This document shows positions 1-7,686 of a DNA stretch of 40,526 nucleotides, piece by piece. The DNA is from UBA93 sp964477205 (GTDB taxonomy: Archaea > Micrarchaeota > Micrarchaeia > Norongarragalinales > Norongarragalinaceae), in the NCBI GenBank assembly GCA_964477205.1, contig CAYZDE010000004.1, forward strand, positions 1 through 40,526. Reading direction: 5' to 3'. The notes under the pieces were generated by a model, which was given only the letters and a program-made list of their open reading frames with translations, did no database searches and was not told the DNA's origin. A program made the position numbers and the translations under genes. How positions within the stretch are numbered: position 1 is the stretch's first letter; every line of letters begins with the position of its first letter.

Positions 1-636
1 CGGGTGCTCGTACAGTGAGTGGGGCGACCCACGCATCTTTTTTATTTCCAAAAGTCGCGTACCCTCGCGTTTCTTCAATAAAATTACCGCATCGGCTAAG
101 TGCTCTTCAACAAACCCTTCATTACGGCCCAATGGCTCGGCACTCAAGACGGACGTAACGCCCGCTTTTTCAAGTGCGCTTGTCAACCGGGATAGCGCGG
201 TTCGAGGGTTATCCGTGCTTGCCAGCATACTTGATAACGAGTCTATTGCCAACCGTTTAGCGTTGATTTTACGGCAAGCCGAGAGAATATAGTGCAGCGC
301 GTCATCAAAGTTCAAGTTGCGTAGGGCGTGCTCTTCCATTGAAATAGTGCCCGAGCGCGCGGAGGAAGCGTCAACAAGCAGTAACCTGCCTTTTTTTTCC
401 ATTGCCTGCAAGTTCCAACCGAACGGCTTCATGTTATCACGAATTTTTCGCGGGGGTTCATTAAAACAGGCGATCACTCCCGTCTCTTTTTGTGAAGCCC
501 CAGCGTAAACAAAGCCGGCGCAGAACACGGTTTTGCCGGTTCCGCAAGCTCCGACTAACAAGGTAGTCGTTTGTGAAGGAAGCCCTCCGCCGATGAGTTC
601 ATCCAAACCCGCGGCTCCGGTAGCCAAGCGTTTCAT
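1..636 (-). CDS. KaiC/RadA-like RecA-superfamily ATPase, C-terminal part cut by window edge
   Basis: The reading frame starts at ATG 636-634 and stays open for 212 codons to the first base of the window, so the C-terminus is missing. The protein opens MKRLATGAAGLDELIGGG, the usual entry of archaeal KaiC-like and RadA-like P-loop ATPases. Walker A is GACGTGKT at about residues 29-36, and a hydrophobic strand ending in Asp (RLAIDSLSSM, about residues 126-135) is the Walker B. A NEPP motif follows the first domain strand, as in KaiC-type proteins. Such proteins are ATPases with signalling, motility-linked or DNA-related roles; the exact job cannot be told here. The gene diverges from topA with 53 bases between start codons. 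Family assignment is firm, function is not. Confidence 0.8.
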   Translation of the reverse strand, partial: MKRLATGAAGLDELIGGGLPSQTTTLLVGACGTGKTVFCAGFVYAGASQKETGVIACFNEPPRKIRDNMKPFGWNLQAMEKKGRLLLVDASSARSGTISMEEHALRNLNFDDALHYILSACRKINAKRLAIDSLSSMLASTDNPRTALSRLTSALEKAGVTSVLSAEPLGRNEGFVEEHLADAVILLKKREGTRLLEIKKMRGSPHSLYEHP

Positions 637-649
637 TGCATTGAATACT

Positions 650-674
650 CAAACAAGGTTTAAATGCTTGTTTG
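650..674. promoter_or_regulatory. Symmetric bidirectional promoter: TATA inside perfect inverted repeat
   Basis: CAAACAAG (650-657) and CTTGTTTG (667-674) are exact reverse complements, separated by 9 bases that contain the self-complementary box TTTAAA (659-664). The centre (662) lies about 26 bases from the minus-strand ATG (636) and 28 from the plus-strand ATG (690), the spacing expected of a TATA box for leaderless archaeal transcripts on both strands. The arms could be two mirror-image BRE elements (an AA pair sits 3-5 bases before TATA on each strand) or a repressor operator. Confidence 0.6.
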
Positions 675-689
675 CAATCCTCTTTTGTC

Positions 690-2744
690 ATGCGATTGAT
701 TATTTGCGAGAAGCCTAGCGTTGCAGTAAAGCTAGCGGACGCGGTTTCACATGCAACCGGCACTAAAACCGTTGTTAAAGGCCGAACCGTAAAGCACTTC
801 GTAATAGGCGACCTTACAATAGCCCCCGCGGTCGGGCACTTGTACTCGCTCGTACAAACGGAAAAAAAAGCCGGTTACCCGGTATTCGACGTGAAGTGGG
901 TTCCCGCCTTTGAAGTAAACCAGGCTTCCGCGTTCACTAAGAAATACTGGTCCGCCCTCAAGGCCCTCGCGTCAAAAGCGGATTCCATAGTGAACGCTTG
1001 CGATTATGACTTGGAAGGGAGCCTAATCGGCTGGAACCTTGCCCGTTTCCTTGCAGAAGGCAAGCCCGTAGAACGCATGAAGTTCTCTTTTCTAACGCGC
1101 GATGCATTGGCTAAATCATTTAAAGGCGCGCACGAACTCGATTTGAACAACAGCCTTGCCGGAGAAGCGCGCCATAAACTCGATTGGATTTACGGAATCA
1201 ACTTATCCCGCGCCCTCATGTCCGCAATCAAGACTTCCGGCACGTTCAAAGTGATGAGCGTAGGCCGCGTTCAAGGCCCTGCTTTAAGCATAATCGCCGC
1301 GCGAGAACAGGAAATCAATGCATTCAAGCCCGTGCCATACTGGCAGGTATTAGCCTTCATGGACTTTGAGGACGGCAAAACCGAGTTCACCCATGAAACC
1401 GAAAAGTTTTGGGACAAGGCGGAAGCGGATACCGCGTTCGCCGGCGCCTCCAAGGAAGGCACGGTTGAAAAGGTTTCGAAAAAGAAAGTCAAGCAAGCGC
1501 CCCCTGTCCCTTATGACTTGACCACCCTTCAAGTGGATGCTTACCGCAACTTCGGTTACGCGCCGGCGCGCACGCTCAAACTAGCACAAATCCTTTACGA
1601 AGGCGCGGTCATTTCCTACCCGCGAACCTCGTCACAAAAACTCCCAGCCGAGTTAGGGCTGGATAAGGTTATTCGCGCGCTAGCCGAACTGCCGGAATAC
1701 GCCAAGCTAGCGCAAAAGCTAATTGAAGAAAAGCGATTCACTCCTAATGAAGGAAAAAAAGAGGACTCGGCACACCCCGCCGTATTCCCAACGGGTGAAA
1801 AGCCGAATCACCGCTCGAAGGAAGAGAAGAGCCTTTACGACTTGATAGCCAAGCGGTTCCTGGCGTGCTTCGCCAAGGAGGCGACGAAGGAAAGGTTATC
1901 GGTTTCACTCTTACTCGGCTCGGAACGGTTCAAGGCAACCGGATCAACCGTCGTCGACCCGGGATGGCTCGAATTCTTCGGCGAGTACGTAAAGCACGAA
2001 GAAAAGCGATTGCCCGCTTTAGTGAAAGGCGACGCGGTTCAAGTGGATGAGTTGAAGATGCTTGAAAAGGAGACCAAGCCCCCGAAGCACTTTACCCCCG
2101 CATCCGTAATCAAGGAGCTTGAAAAGCACGACCTCGGCACGAAGGCAACGCGCAGCCAAATCATTCAAAAGCTATTCGACCGCGGGTACGTTGCCGGCGA
2201 CAAGAGCATTCAAGCCACCTCATTCGGCCTCGCGGTATTCAAGGCATTATCCGAGGAATGCCCGGAGATAACCAGCGCCGAGTTAACCCGCGAAGTGGAA
2301 ACACAAATCAAGAGCATTCAAAAAGGCAAGAAGAGCGGCGGCGAAGTATTCGAGAGTGGAAAAAAAGACCTTGAACGAATACTCACTGATTTCAAGAAAA
2401 AGGAAGTTGCTATCGGAAAGAAGTTGCGAGAGGGCCTCGCGGACGCGAGGCGAGAAGCGCGCGTCCTAGGCCCGTGCAAATGCGGCGGCAACTTAATAAT
2501 CCGCAAGTCGCGTTACGGACTGTTCGTCGGCTGCGACAATTACCCGAAGTGCAAGCAAACGTATTCTCTCCCACGCAACTCCTCCGTGCAGTCTGAAGGC
2601 AAGATTTGCGACAAGTGCGGGACGCCTATAATCAAAGTTATCCGCAAAGGCAAGCGCCCGTTCACAATGTGCTTGGAATCGAATTGCGAGACTAAGGCGA
2701 ATTGGGGCAAACCTAAAAACCCGCGGGACACCAAAAAGAAGTAA
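690..2744 (+). CDS. topA: DNA topoisomerase I (type IA)
   Basis: This 684-residue enzyme relaxes negatively supercoiled DNA by single-strand passage. The N-terminal Toprim fold shows EKPSVA at about residues 7-12 and the acidic DYDLEG at about 105-110. The active-site tyrosine is in SYPRTSSQ (about Tyr310). The C-terminus carries two zinc-ribbon-like cysteine clusters (CKCGG...CDNYPKC and CDKCG...CLESNC), typical of the family. I chose ATG 690, which gives the canonical start MRLIICEKPS; a TTG at 672 would add six residues and lies too close to the TATA box at 659-664. The transcript is probably leaderless. Its stop TAA overlaps the ATG of the next gene by one base, so the two are probably translated together. 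Confidence 0.95.
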   Translation: MRLIICEKPSVAVKLADAVSHATGTKTVVKGRTVKHFVIGDLTIAPAVGHLYSLVQTEKKAGYPVFDVKWVPAFEVNQASAFTKKYWSALKALASKADSIVNACDYDLEGSLIGWNLARFLAEGKPVERMKFSFLTRDALAKSFKGAHELDLNNSLAGEARHKLDWIYGINLSRALMSAIKTSGTFKVMSVGRVQGPALSIIAAREQEINAFKPVPYWQVLAFMDFEDGKTEFTHETEKFWDKAEADTAFAGASKEGTVEKVSKKKVKQAPPVPYDLTTLQVDAYRNFGYAPARTLKLAQILYEGAVISYPRTSSQKLPAELGLDKVIRALAELPEYAKLAQKLIEEKRFTPNEGKKEDSAHPAVFPTGEKPNHRSKEEKSLYDLIAKRFLACFAKEATKERLSVSLLLGSERFKATGSTVVDPGWLEFFGEYVKHEEKRLPALVKGDAVQVDELKMLEKETKPPKHFTPASVIKELEKHDLGTKATRSQIIQKLFDRGYVAGDKSIQATSFGLAVFKALSEECPEITSAELTREVETQIKSIQKGKKSGGEVFESGKKDLERILTDFKKKEVAIGKKLREGLADARREARVLGPCKCGGNLIIRKSRYGLFVGCDNYPKCKQTYSLPRNSSVQSEGKICDKCGTPIIKVIRKGKRPFTMCLESNCETKANWGKPKNPRDTKKK

Positions 2745-3475
2745 TGGAAATCGAGCTCGACTTCACAAAGAGCGCGCGTGGAAATGCCGCGCGTTACTAC
2801 GAAGCCGCAAAAAAATACAAACGCAAGTCAGCGGGCGCCGAGCGAGCGCTTAAAAAAACCAAATCAAGGGGAATTAAAGCCGCCCCGAAAAAAGCGGTTC
2901 AAACGCGAAGGAAAAAGTACAAGTGGTTCGAGCAATTCCATTATTTCACTACGAGCGGAGGCTTGGTAGTAGTTGCCGGAAAAGACGCCAAGCAAAACGA
3001 GTTACTCGTTTCAAAGTACTTGACCGAACGCGATTTATTCTTCCACGCCGACGTGGTCGGCGCCAGTGCGACGATACTCAAAGACGGGCTGAAAGCGGGC
3101 GACGCGTGCAAGCGCGAAGCAGCCCAATGGGCTTGCTGTTACAGCCGTGCTTGGAAGTCAGGCTCGGCAGTGGCGGACGCTTACTGCGTGAACAAAGAGC
3201 AGGTATCCAAATACTCTCACGGCGAATACGTGGGCAAGGGAGCATTCGTAATCAGCGGCGAGCGCGAGTGGTTCAAGAATACGCTATTAGAGTTGCGCGT
3301 GCGCTTCGGCGAATCGGCGGTTGCAGAGCCCGCGGTTAAGGAAGGGGAAGGCATTCGGTTATCCCCGGGTGGAAGTGAAAAAATCGAGGTCGTAAAGGCC
3401 CTCAAGAGCAAGTTTCCCGCTGCGAGCCAAGAGGAGCTGGCGTTCATAGTTCCTGGTGCATCAGCACTCCAATAA
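2744..3475 (+). CDS. Solo NFACT-R (DUF814) protein, C-terminal half of RqcH/Tae2/NEMF
   Basis: The 243-residue product aligns by eye with the second half of RqcH. Residues 1-60 are Lys-rich and match the end of the coiled-coil arm (NAARYYEAAKKYKRKSAG). Residues 62-190 form the NFACT-R domain (WFEQFHYFTTSGGLVVVAG, NELLVSKYL, FHADVVGA, EAAQWACCYSRAW, QVSKYSHGEYVGKGAF). The last 45 residues (LSPGG...FIVPGASAL) match the usual archaeal RqcH tail. Full RqcH is about 650 residues; the NFACT-N and helix-hairpin-helix parts are absent, and topA occupies the upstream DNA. RqcH binds obstructed 50S subunits and tRNA in ribosome quality control. Whether this short form still does so is unknown. The gene overlaps topA by one base. 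Confidence 0.85.
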   Translation: MEIELDFTKSARGNAARYYEAAKKYKRKSAGAERALKKTKSRGIKAAPKKAVQTRRKKYKWFEQFHYFTTSGGLVVVAGKDAKQNELLVSKYLTERDLFFHADVVGASATILKDGLKAGDACKREAAQWACCYSRAWKSGSAVADAYCVNKEQVSKYSHGEYVGKGAFVISGEREWFKNTLLELRVRFGESAVAEPAVKEGEGIRLSPGGSEKIEVVKALKSKFPAASQEELAFIVPGASALQ

Positions 3476-3510
3476 TCATAAATAAAAGCCCGCGTTCATT
3501 CAAATAGTCA

Positions 3511-3540
3511 GTATAATATTTTATCGTTTACTAAGGTGAT
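3511..3540 (+). promoter_or_regulatory. A/T-rich promoter segment and Shine-Dalgarno of cdc48
   Basis: GTATAATATTTTA (3511-3523) resembles an archaeal TATA box. AAGGTGAT (3533-3540) matches the extended 16S complement (AGGAGGTGAT) and ends six bases before ATG 3547. The TATA-to-Shine-Dalgarno distance is tight, so an A/T-rich block slightly upstream (near 3478-3490) may be the true box. cdc48 is clearly a leadered gene. Confidence 0.45.
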
Positions 3541-3546
3541 TACAGT

Positions 3547-5676
3547 ATGGTAGCCAAGGAGTTAGAATTGAAAGTCGCCGAGGCAATGCGAAGCGACTAC
3601 GGCAAGCGCGTAGTCCGATTGGACGCGAACGCGCGCCAATTGTTAGGCTTGAGCACGGGCGACATAATCGAGATTAAAGGCAAAAAGCCCGCTGCAGCCA
3701 TCGTACTTCCCTCCCACCCGCAGGACGAGGGGCTGAATGTAATCCGAATGGACGGAATCCTCCGCCAGAATACGGGAGTTGGCGTAGGCGACCGAGTCAA
3801 AATCCGAAAAGCACAAATCAAGAACGGAAAGAAGGTCGTGCTCGCCCCGAACCAGCCGATGCGCTACGCCCCCGGGTTTTCCGACTTCGTTAGGAAGAGC
3901 CTCACGGGCAAGCCGTTGAATAAAGGGGATTTATTGAACGTGAACGTGTTCGGCTCGTCATTCCCGTTCGCAGTTGCACAAACAGTGCCAAACGGGTTAA
4001 TCGTCGTAACCCCCCAAACCGAAGTAGTGCTCAAGGAAGAGCCCGTAAAGGAGCTTGACAAGGTTGCAACCGTTACTTATGAGGACATCGGCGGCCTTTC
4101 GAATGAAATACAAAAAATCCGCGAGATGGTCGAGCTCCCGATGCGCCACCCCGAATTATTCGAGCGCCTAGGCATCGAGCCCCCGAAAGGCGTCCTCATT
4201 TACGGCACGCCCGGCTGCGGCAAAACCCTGCTTGCAAAAGCCGTTGCTACCGAGAGCGACACAAACTTCATAGTAATATCCGGTCCGGAAATAGTCTCCA
4301 AATTCGTGGGCGAGGCGGAAGAGAAGCTACGTAAGATATTCCAGGAAGCAGAGGACAATGCCCCGTCCATAATTTTCATTGATGAAATAGATGCAATCGC
4401 GCCAAAGCGCGAGGAAGTTACGGGCGAGGTTGAAAAGCGAATCGTTTCCCAGTTATTGGTGTTGATGGACGGTTTGAAGAGCCGCGGGCAGGTAGTGGTA
4501 CTCGCAGCGACCAACCGCCAGAATTCAATCGACCCAGCGCTCCGCCGGCCCGGCAGATTCGACCGTGAAATCGAAATCGGGGTTCCCGACAAAAAAGGGC
4601 GCAAGGAAATCCTTCAAATTCACACTCGAGGAATGCCGCTAGAAGGAGTGGAAGTGAACGAGCTAGCGGCGGTTACCCATGGATTCGTGGGCGCGGACTT
4701 GCAAGCCCTTACCAAAGAGTCCGCAATGCGCGCGCTACGCCGCCTACTCCCTAAAATCAACCTTGATGAAGAAGAGATTCCCGCGCACCTGCTTGAAGAA
4801 TTGAAGGTTAAGCGCAGCGACTTTTACGAAGCGCTCCGTGAAATCCGTCCGAGTGCCCTGCGTGAAGTGTTCGTTGAAGTACCTAACGTAAAATGGGAGG
4901 AGATAGGCGGCCTTGAAAAAGTCAAGACCGAATTGAAGGAAGCCGTCGAGCTCCCGTTGCAGAATCCCGGCGTGTTTAAGAGAATGGGAATCCGGCCCAC
5001 ACGGGGAATATTATTATTCGGTCCGCCCGGGTGCGGCAAGACCCTGCTCGCGAAAGCGGTTGCAACTGAGAGCGAGGCGAACTTCATAGCTATTCGAGGG
5101 CCCGAATTAATCAGCAAGTGGGTCGGCGAGTCCGAGAAGGGGGTCCGCGAGGTATTCCGCAAGGCGCGTTTGTCTTCACCCTGCATTATTTTCTTTGATG
5201 AAATCGACTCCATCGCAGTGTCGCGGGGAGGCAACCAAGGTTCACACGTACTCGAGCGCGTAGTGAACAGCTTACTCGCGGAAATGGACGGTTTGAGTAA
5301 TGTTAAGGACGTAATAGTAATCGGAGCTACTAACCGCCCGGACATACTAGACCCGGCAATCCTCCGCCCCGGCCGCTTCGACAAAATCGTTGAAGTATCC
5401 TTGCCCGACGAGGCCGCACGACTGCAAGTGCTTGAAGTGCACACGAAGGGCATGCCCATCACGAAAGAGGTTTCACTCAAAGACCTAGCCAAGCGCACGG
5501 AAGGGTACAGCGGCGCCGACTTGGAAGCGTTATGCCGCGAAGCGGCGATGATAGCGTTGCGCGAGAAGCTCGACGCGAAGGAAGTGAAGCACGCGCACTT
5601 CGACGCGGCTTTAGAATCCATCAAGCCCTTACTAGCACAACAAAAACGCGTTACGGAGGACAGGAGTTACTCGTGA
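3547..5676 (+). CDS. cdc48: CDC48/VAT-type AAA+ ATPase
   Basis: This 709-residue hexameric unfoldase carries an N-domain (residues 1-~170: a double-psi barrel followed by a second N-subdomain) and two AAA modules. D1 has Walker A GTPGCGKT at 220-227 and Walker B IIFIDEID at 275-282. D2 has Walker A GPPGCGKT at 492-499 and Walker B IIFFDEID at about 551. The SRH arginines are present in both (RRPGRFDR, LRPGRFDK). Archaeal CDC48/VAT extracts and unfolds proteins for proteasomal degradation. The C-terminus (EDRSYS) has no HbYX proteasome-docking motif. The stop overlaps a GTG start of a membrane-protein gene followed by a site-2 protease gene, an arrangement that hints at membrane-protein turnover. 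Confidence 0.96.
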   Translation: MVAKELELKVAEAMRSDYGKRVVRLDANARQLLGLSTGDIIEIKGKKPAAAIVLPSHPQDEGLNVIRMDGILRQNTGVGVGDRVKIRKAQIKNGKKVVLAPNQPMRYAPGFSDFVRKSLTGKPLNKGDLLNVNVFGSSFPFAVAQTVPNGLIVVTPQTEVVLKEEPVKELDKVATVTYEDIGGLSNEIQKIREMVELPMRHPELFERLGIEPPKGVLIYGTPGCGKTLLAKAVATESDTNFIVISGPEIVSKFVGEAEEKLRKIFQEAEDNAPSIIFIDEIDAIAPKREEVTGEVEKRIVSQLLVLMDGLKSRGQVVVLAATNRQNSIDPALRRPGRFDREIEIGVPDKKGRKEILQIHTRGMPLEGVEVNELAAVTHGFVGADLQALTKESAMRALRRLLPKINLDEEEIPAHLLEELKVKRSDFYEALREIRPSALREVFVEVPNVKWEEIGGLEKVKTELKEAVELPLQNPGVFKRMGIRPTRGILLFGPPGCGKTLLAKAVATESEANFIAIRGPELISKWVGESEKGVREVFRKARLSSPCIIFFDEIDSIAVSRGGNQGSHVLERVVNSLLAEMDGLSNVKDVIVIGATNRPDILDPAILRPGRFDKIVEVSLPDEAARLQVLEVHTKGMPITKEVSLKDLAKRTEGYSGADLEALCREAAMIALREKLDAKEVKHAHFDAALESIKPLLAQQKRVTEDRSYS

Positions 5677-6101
5677 ACCTTCGCTTAACCGGAAAAGCGT
5701 TCATGCTGCTCGTTTCCTTATCCCTAGTGGCTTACGGGCTGTCCGGCTACTTGAACACTTGGCTAGCGGTAGAGTCGTCGATACTCACCGAGCCTTGGAA
5801 ACTCATTGCCTTGTCCATTGGAGTTTCCCTGGTTACCGGCTACGCTTACCCTTTCCTGCGCGGGGTGCGCAAGGGGGACGAGCTGGTTGCCACGGTCTTA
5901 CGCAACCGCTCTTTTGCCGGCAGAACGGTTTCAATGCGTGAGTCCGTGATAGTAACCGCGTTGAATTCAGGCCGCGAAGGAAACAAGATAAAATTGCGGA
6001 TGCCGAACGGCTTAAGGGCGGAGGGAGTCATAACGGATTACGCCGGAACGCTTTCCCCTGCACGCGTGCAACTCACCGAGAGTGAGGTTAAAATTAAGTA
6101 A
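5673..6101 (+). CDS. Small membrane protein of unknown function, two predicted TM helices
   Basis: I place the start at GTG 5673, which overlaps the cdc48 stop as GTGA and has GGAGG/AGGAG (5655-5666) just upstream. The 142-residue product has two hydrophobic segments (about residues 8-27 and 37-57), then a soluble, probably beta-rich domain (about residues 65-142) with GDELVATVLR, KIKLRMPNGL and GVITDYAGTL. I do not recognise the family. The segment resembles NfeD-like or OB-like domains only in general character. It sits between cdc48 and a site-2 protease with coding overlaps on both sides, so it could be an adaptor, a substrate or a regulator of these two. Confidence 0.75.
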   Translation: MNLRLTGKAFMLLVSLSLVAYGLSGYLNTWLAVESSILTEPWKLIALSIGVSLVTGYAYPFLRGVRKGDELVATVLRNRSFAGRTVSMRESVIVTALNSGREGNKIKLRMPNGLRAEGVITDYAGTLSPARVQLTESEVKIK

Positions 6102-6670
6102 TGGACTTAGAGGAAATATTACACATATTAGTTTCAGTAATCACCATTTCCTTAGCCTTCTCCTTGTTCAAAAGCGGGGAAATGTTCTCGGCTTCCTATT
6201 TTTTTGCAATCCTATTTACTGTGGGCACCGCGTTCACCCTCCATGAGCTCGCGCACAAGTACACGGCAATGCATTACGGCGTGCGCGCGGTTTACCGCGC
6301 GTGGACTTCCGGGTTGGTTTTCGCTCTTGTTCTCGCTTTTCTAACGCAAGGGCGCTTCGTATTCGCGGCTCCGGGAGCGGTTTACATTCTCGGCAGGGTG
6401 ACCAACGAGCAAAACGGCAAGATAGCCTTGGCCGGCCCGGCCATGAATTTTGTTTTAATACTCGTATTCATAGGCCTTGCATTCGCTTTGCCGGGGCTAA
6501 GGGAAATCGCGTTACTGGGCGCCTACATTAACGCGTTCCTTGGAGGCTTCAATATGATTCCCTTCGGCCCGCTTGACGGGCGGAAAATCGCGGCTTGGAG
6601 CAGGCGCGCCTGGTCAGCATTGTTCATAGCGTTCTTAATCGCTTTCTTTTCCATTCCAATGCTCGCGTGA
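6101..6670 (+). CDS. Site-2 protease family (M50) intramembrane metalloprotease
   Basis: This 189-residue polytopic protein shows both hallmarks of S2P enzymes: the zinc motif HELAH in the second hydrophobic segment (His48, Glu49, His52) and NMIPFGPLDG near the end (residues 151-160), whose Asp is the third metal ligand. A GPAMNF segment (112-117) is also typical. It is a minimal S2P without PDZ or CBS domains, expected to cleave transmembrane helices within the membrane. The ATG overlaps the previous TAA by one base. With cdc48 and the two-helix protein it forms a three-gene operon. Confidence 0.92.
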   Translation: MDLEEILHILVSVITISLAFSLFKSGEMFSASYFFAILFTVGTAFTLHELAHKYTAMHYGVRAVYRAWTSGLVFALVLAFLTQGRFVFAAPGAVYILGRVTNEQNGKIALAGPAMNFVLILVFIGLAFALPGLREIALLGAYINAFLGGFNMIPFGPLDGRKIAAWSRRAWSALFIAFLIAFFSIPMLA

Positions 6671-6676
6671 AACGCA

Positions 6677-6725
6677 TTTAAACCAAGACCGCGTTTCTAA
6701 TTCTAAGGGGGGCTTTCGCGAGGTG
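6677..6725 (+). promoter_or_regulatory. Promoter and Shine-Dalgarno of the plus-strand pilin pair
   Basis: GCATTTAAA ends at 6682, with TTTAAA at 6677-6682 as probable TATA. GAGGTG (6720-6725) is ten bases before ATG 6736. Initiation near 6704 would give a leader of about 30 bases. Confidence 0.5.
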
Positions 6726-6735
6726 TTAGTCCCAC

Positions 6736-6915
6736 ATGGGTTTTTGGAGTGAAGAAAAAGGCCAAGTCAGCATAGAGCTGATAATAGTTGCCGCCGCCGT
6801 AATAGCTGTTTCCGTTATACTGATAACTCAGTTCCAGAGTACCGCGGCCAAGGGAAAGAAGACGCTGTCCGATGTCACGGACAAAGCGTTCGATGAGATT
6901 TCCGATATAAAGTGA
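6736..6915 (+). CDS. Pilin-like protein with class III signal peptide
   Basis: This 59-residue gene reads MGFWSEEKGQVSIELIIVAA and then a hydrophobic stretch to about residue 33. KG before QVSIEL is the class III (archaellin/pilin) cleavage signature, with Gln at +1 and Glu at +5; a prepilin peptidase would cut after Gly9. The mature subunit would be only about 50 residues, a hydrophobic helix plus a short amphipathic Lys/Asp tail. Such short proteins are usually the major subunit of thin archaeal pili. Its stop overlaps the next gene's GTG (GTGA), so the two are co-translated. No cysteine is present. Confidence 0.85.
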   Translation: MGFWSEEKGQVSIELIIVAAAVIAVSVILITQFQSTAAKGKKTLSDVTDKAFDEISDIK

Positions 6916-7328
6916 GGCGCGCCCAGGCAAGCATAGAAGCGCTATTAGTAACCCTCGCGTTCTTCTCGGTAATCCTCGCCTTGTCCCCGGTGATACTTCG
7001 CGCGGCCGAAGCGGCTAATTACGCCTCCGCTACGGTGAGGCACGAGGCAATCCTTGATTCATTATGCTCGGACGCGCGGGATGCATTCATCCTGGGGGAA
7101 GGCAATGCTTACTTTTTCCAAGCGCAACTCCCGACGAATGCGTCGCTTTTGTTTGACTTTGATTCACTCGCTTTATCCTATTATTTTGAGTGCGCCGGGC
7201 ACCATAAGAACTTCACGCGTGAGTTGGGGTTTCCCATCACATTGAATAACGCAACGCTGCCGGCCGGTTTAATTTCCTTTGAGACAAAAAACGCGGGCGG
7301 CGTTTTTATTACGGGTAACAAAAAGTGA
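6912..7328 (+). CDS. Pilin-like protein, class III signal peptide, larger extracellular domain
   Basis: The 138-residue product starts at GTG 6912, overlapping the previous stop. The N-terminus (RRAQASIEALLVTLAFFSV) has a basic start, then QASIEALL, a class III type motif with Gln/Ser/Glu spacing, followed by a hydrophobic helix to about residue 30. The remainder is a small domain with two cysteines (LCSDARD, FECAGHH), probably a minor pilin or a tip subunit. The last 20 bases overlap the 3' end of the convergent minus-strand pilin operon. Confidence 0.8.
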   Translation: MRRAQASIEALLVTLAFFSVILALSPVILRAAEAANYASATVRHEAILDSLCSDARDAFILGEGNAYFFQAQLPTNASLLFDFDSLALSYYFECAGHHKNFTRELGFPITLNNATLPAGLISFETKNAGGVFITGNKK

Positions 7329-7686
7329 AGCTAACCCAGGTTAATTCGCCGGAATCGTAGGCCGCTCGCTTTACGGTTACCGCGGTCGCCTTACACTCCG
7401 CGCCCCATTCCCTGTTGCTTATTCTAATAGACGCGTTTAAAGCCCCGGCTTCACGCGTTAATTCCCTAATGAACGCGGGCTCCGCCCCGCAGCGCCAAAA
7501 CGAGGCTAACTCTTGGCCGTAATGCTTAACCGCTATTTGAGCGGCGTCCTGAGCAAGCGAGTACTCGTGAATGCGGAGGCAAGGGTTGCCGTAGTCGAAA
7601 GTGAGGGCAAACCCGATGAGGGATAATGAAACGATTAACGCGAATACGGCTTCGGTTGTAAATGCAAACCCTTTCAATTCACGCAC
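7309..7686 (-). CDS. Pilin-like minor subunit, last gene of minus-strand pilin operon
   Basis: I chose GTG 7686, giving VRELKG then FAFTTEAVFALIVSL. A basic segment with KG before a hydrophobic helix containing Glu near its start is a pilin-type signal. A longer frame would run 51 bases into the upstream gene. The 125-residue product has a 25-residue hydrophobic helix and an extracellular part with four spaced cysteines (NPCLR, WRCGAEP, AECKAT, TFCYP), compatible with two disulfides. No further family can be recognised. Its start overlaps the previous gene's end by 13 bases, and its 3' end overlaps the convergent plus-strand pilin gene by 20. Confidence 0.7.
   Translation of the reverse strand: MRELKGFAFTTEAVFALIVSLSLIGFALTFDYGNPCLRIHEYSLAQDAAQIAVKHYGQELASFWRCGAEPAFIRELTREAGALNASIRISNREWGAECKATAVTVKRAAYDSGELTWVSFTFCYP

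Noticed and set aside
672..692. TTG start for topA at 672
   Set aside because: It would sit about 10 bases from the TATA box and adds six residues absent from the family; ATG 690 gives the canonical N-terminus.
4824..5624. Long open frame of 266 codons antisense to cdc48
   Set aside because: It mirrors the D2 domain of a certain gene, has Ser/Arg-rich shadow composition and no start signal or recognisable domain.
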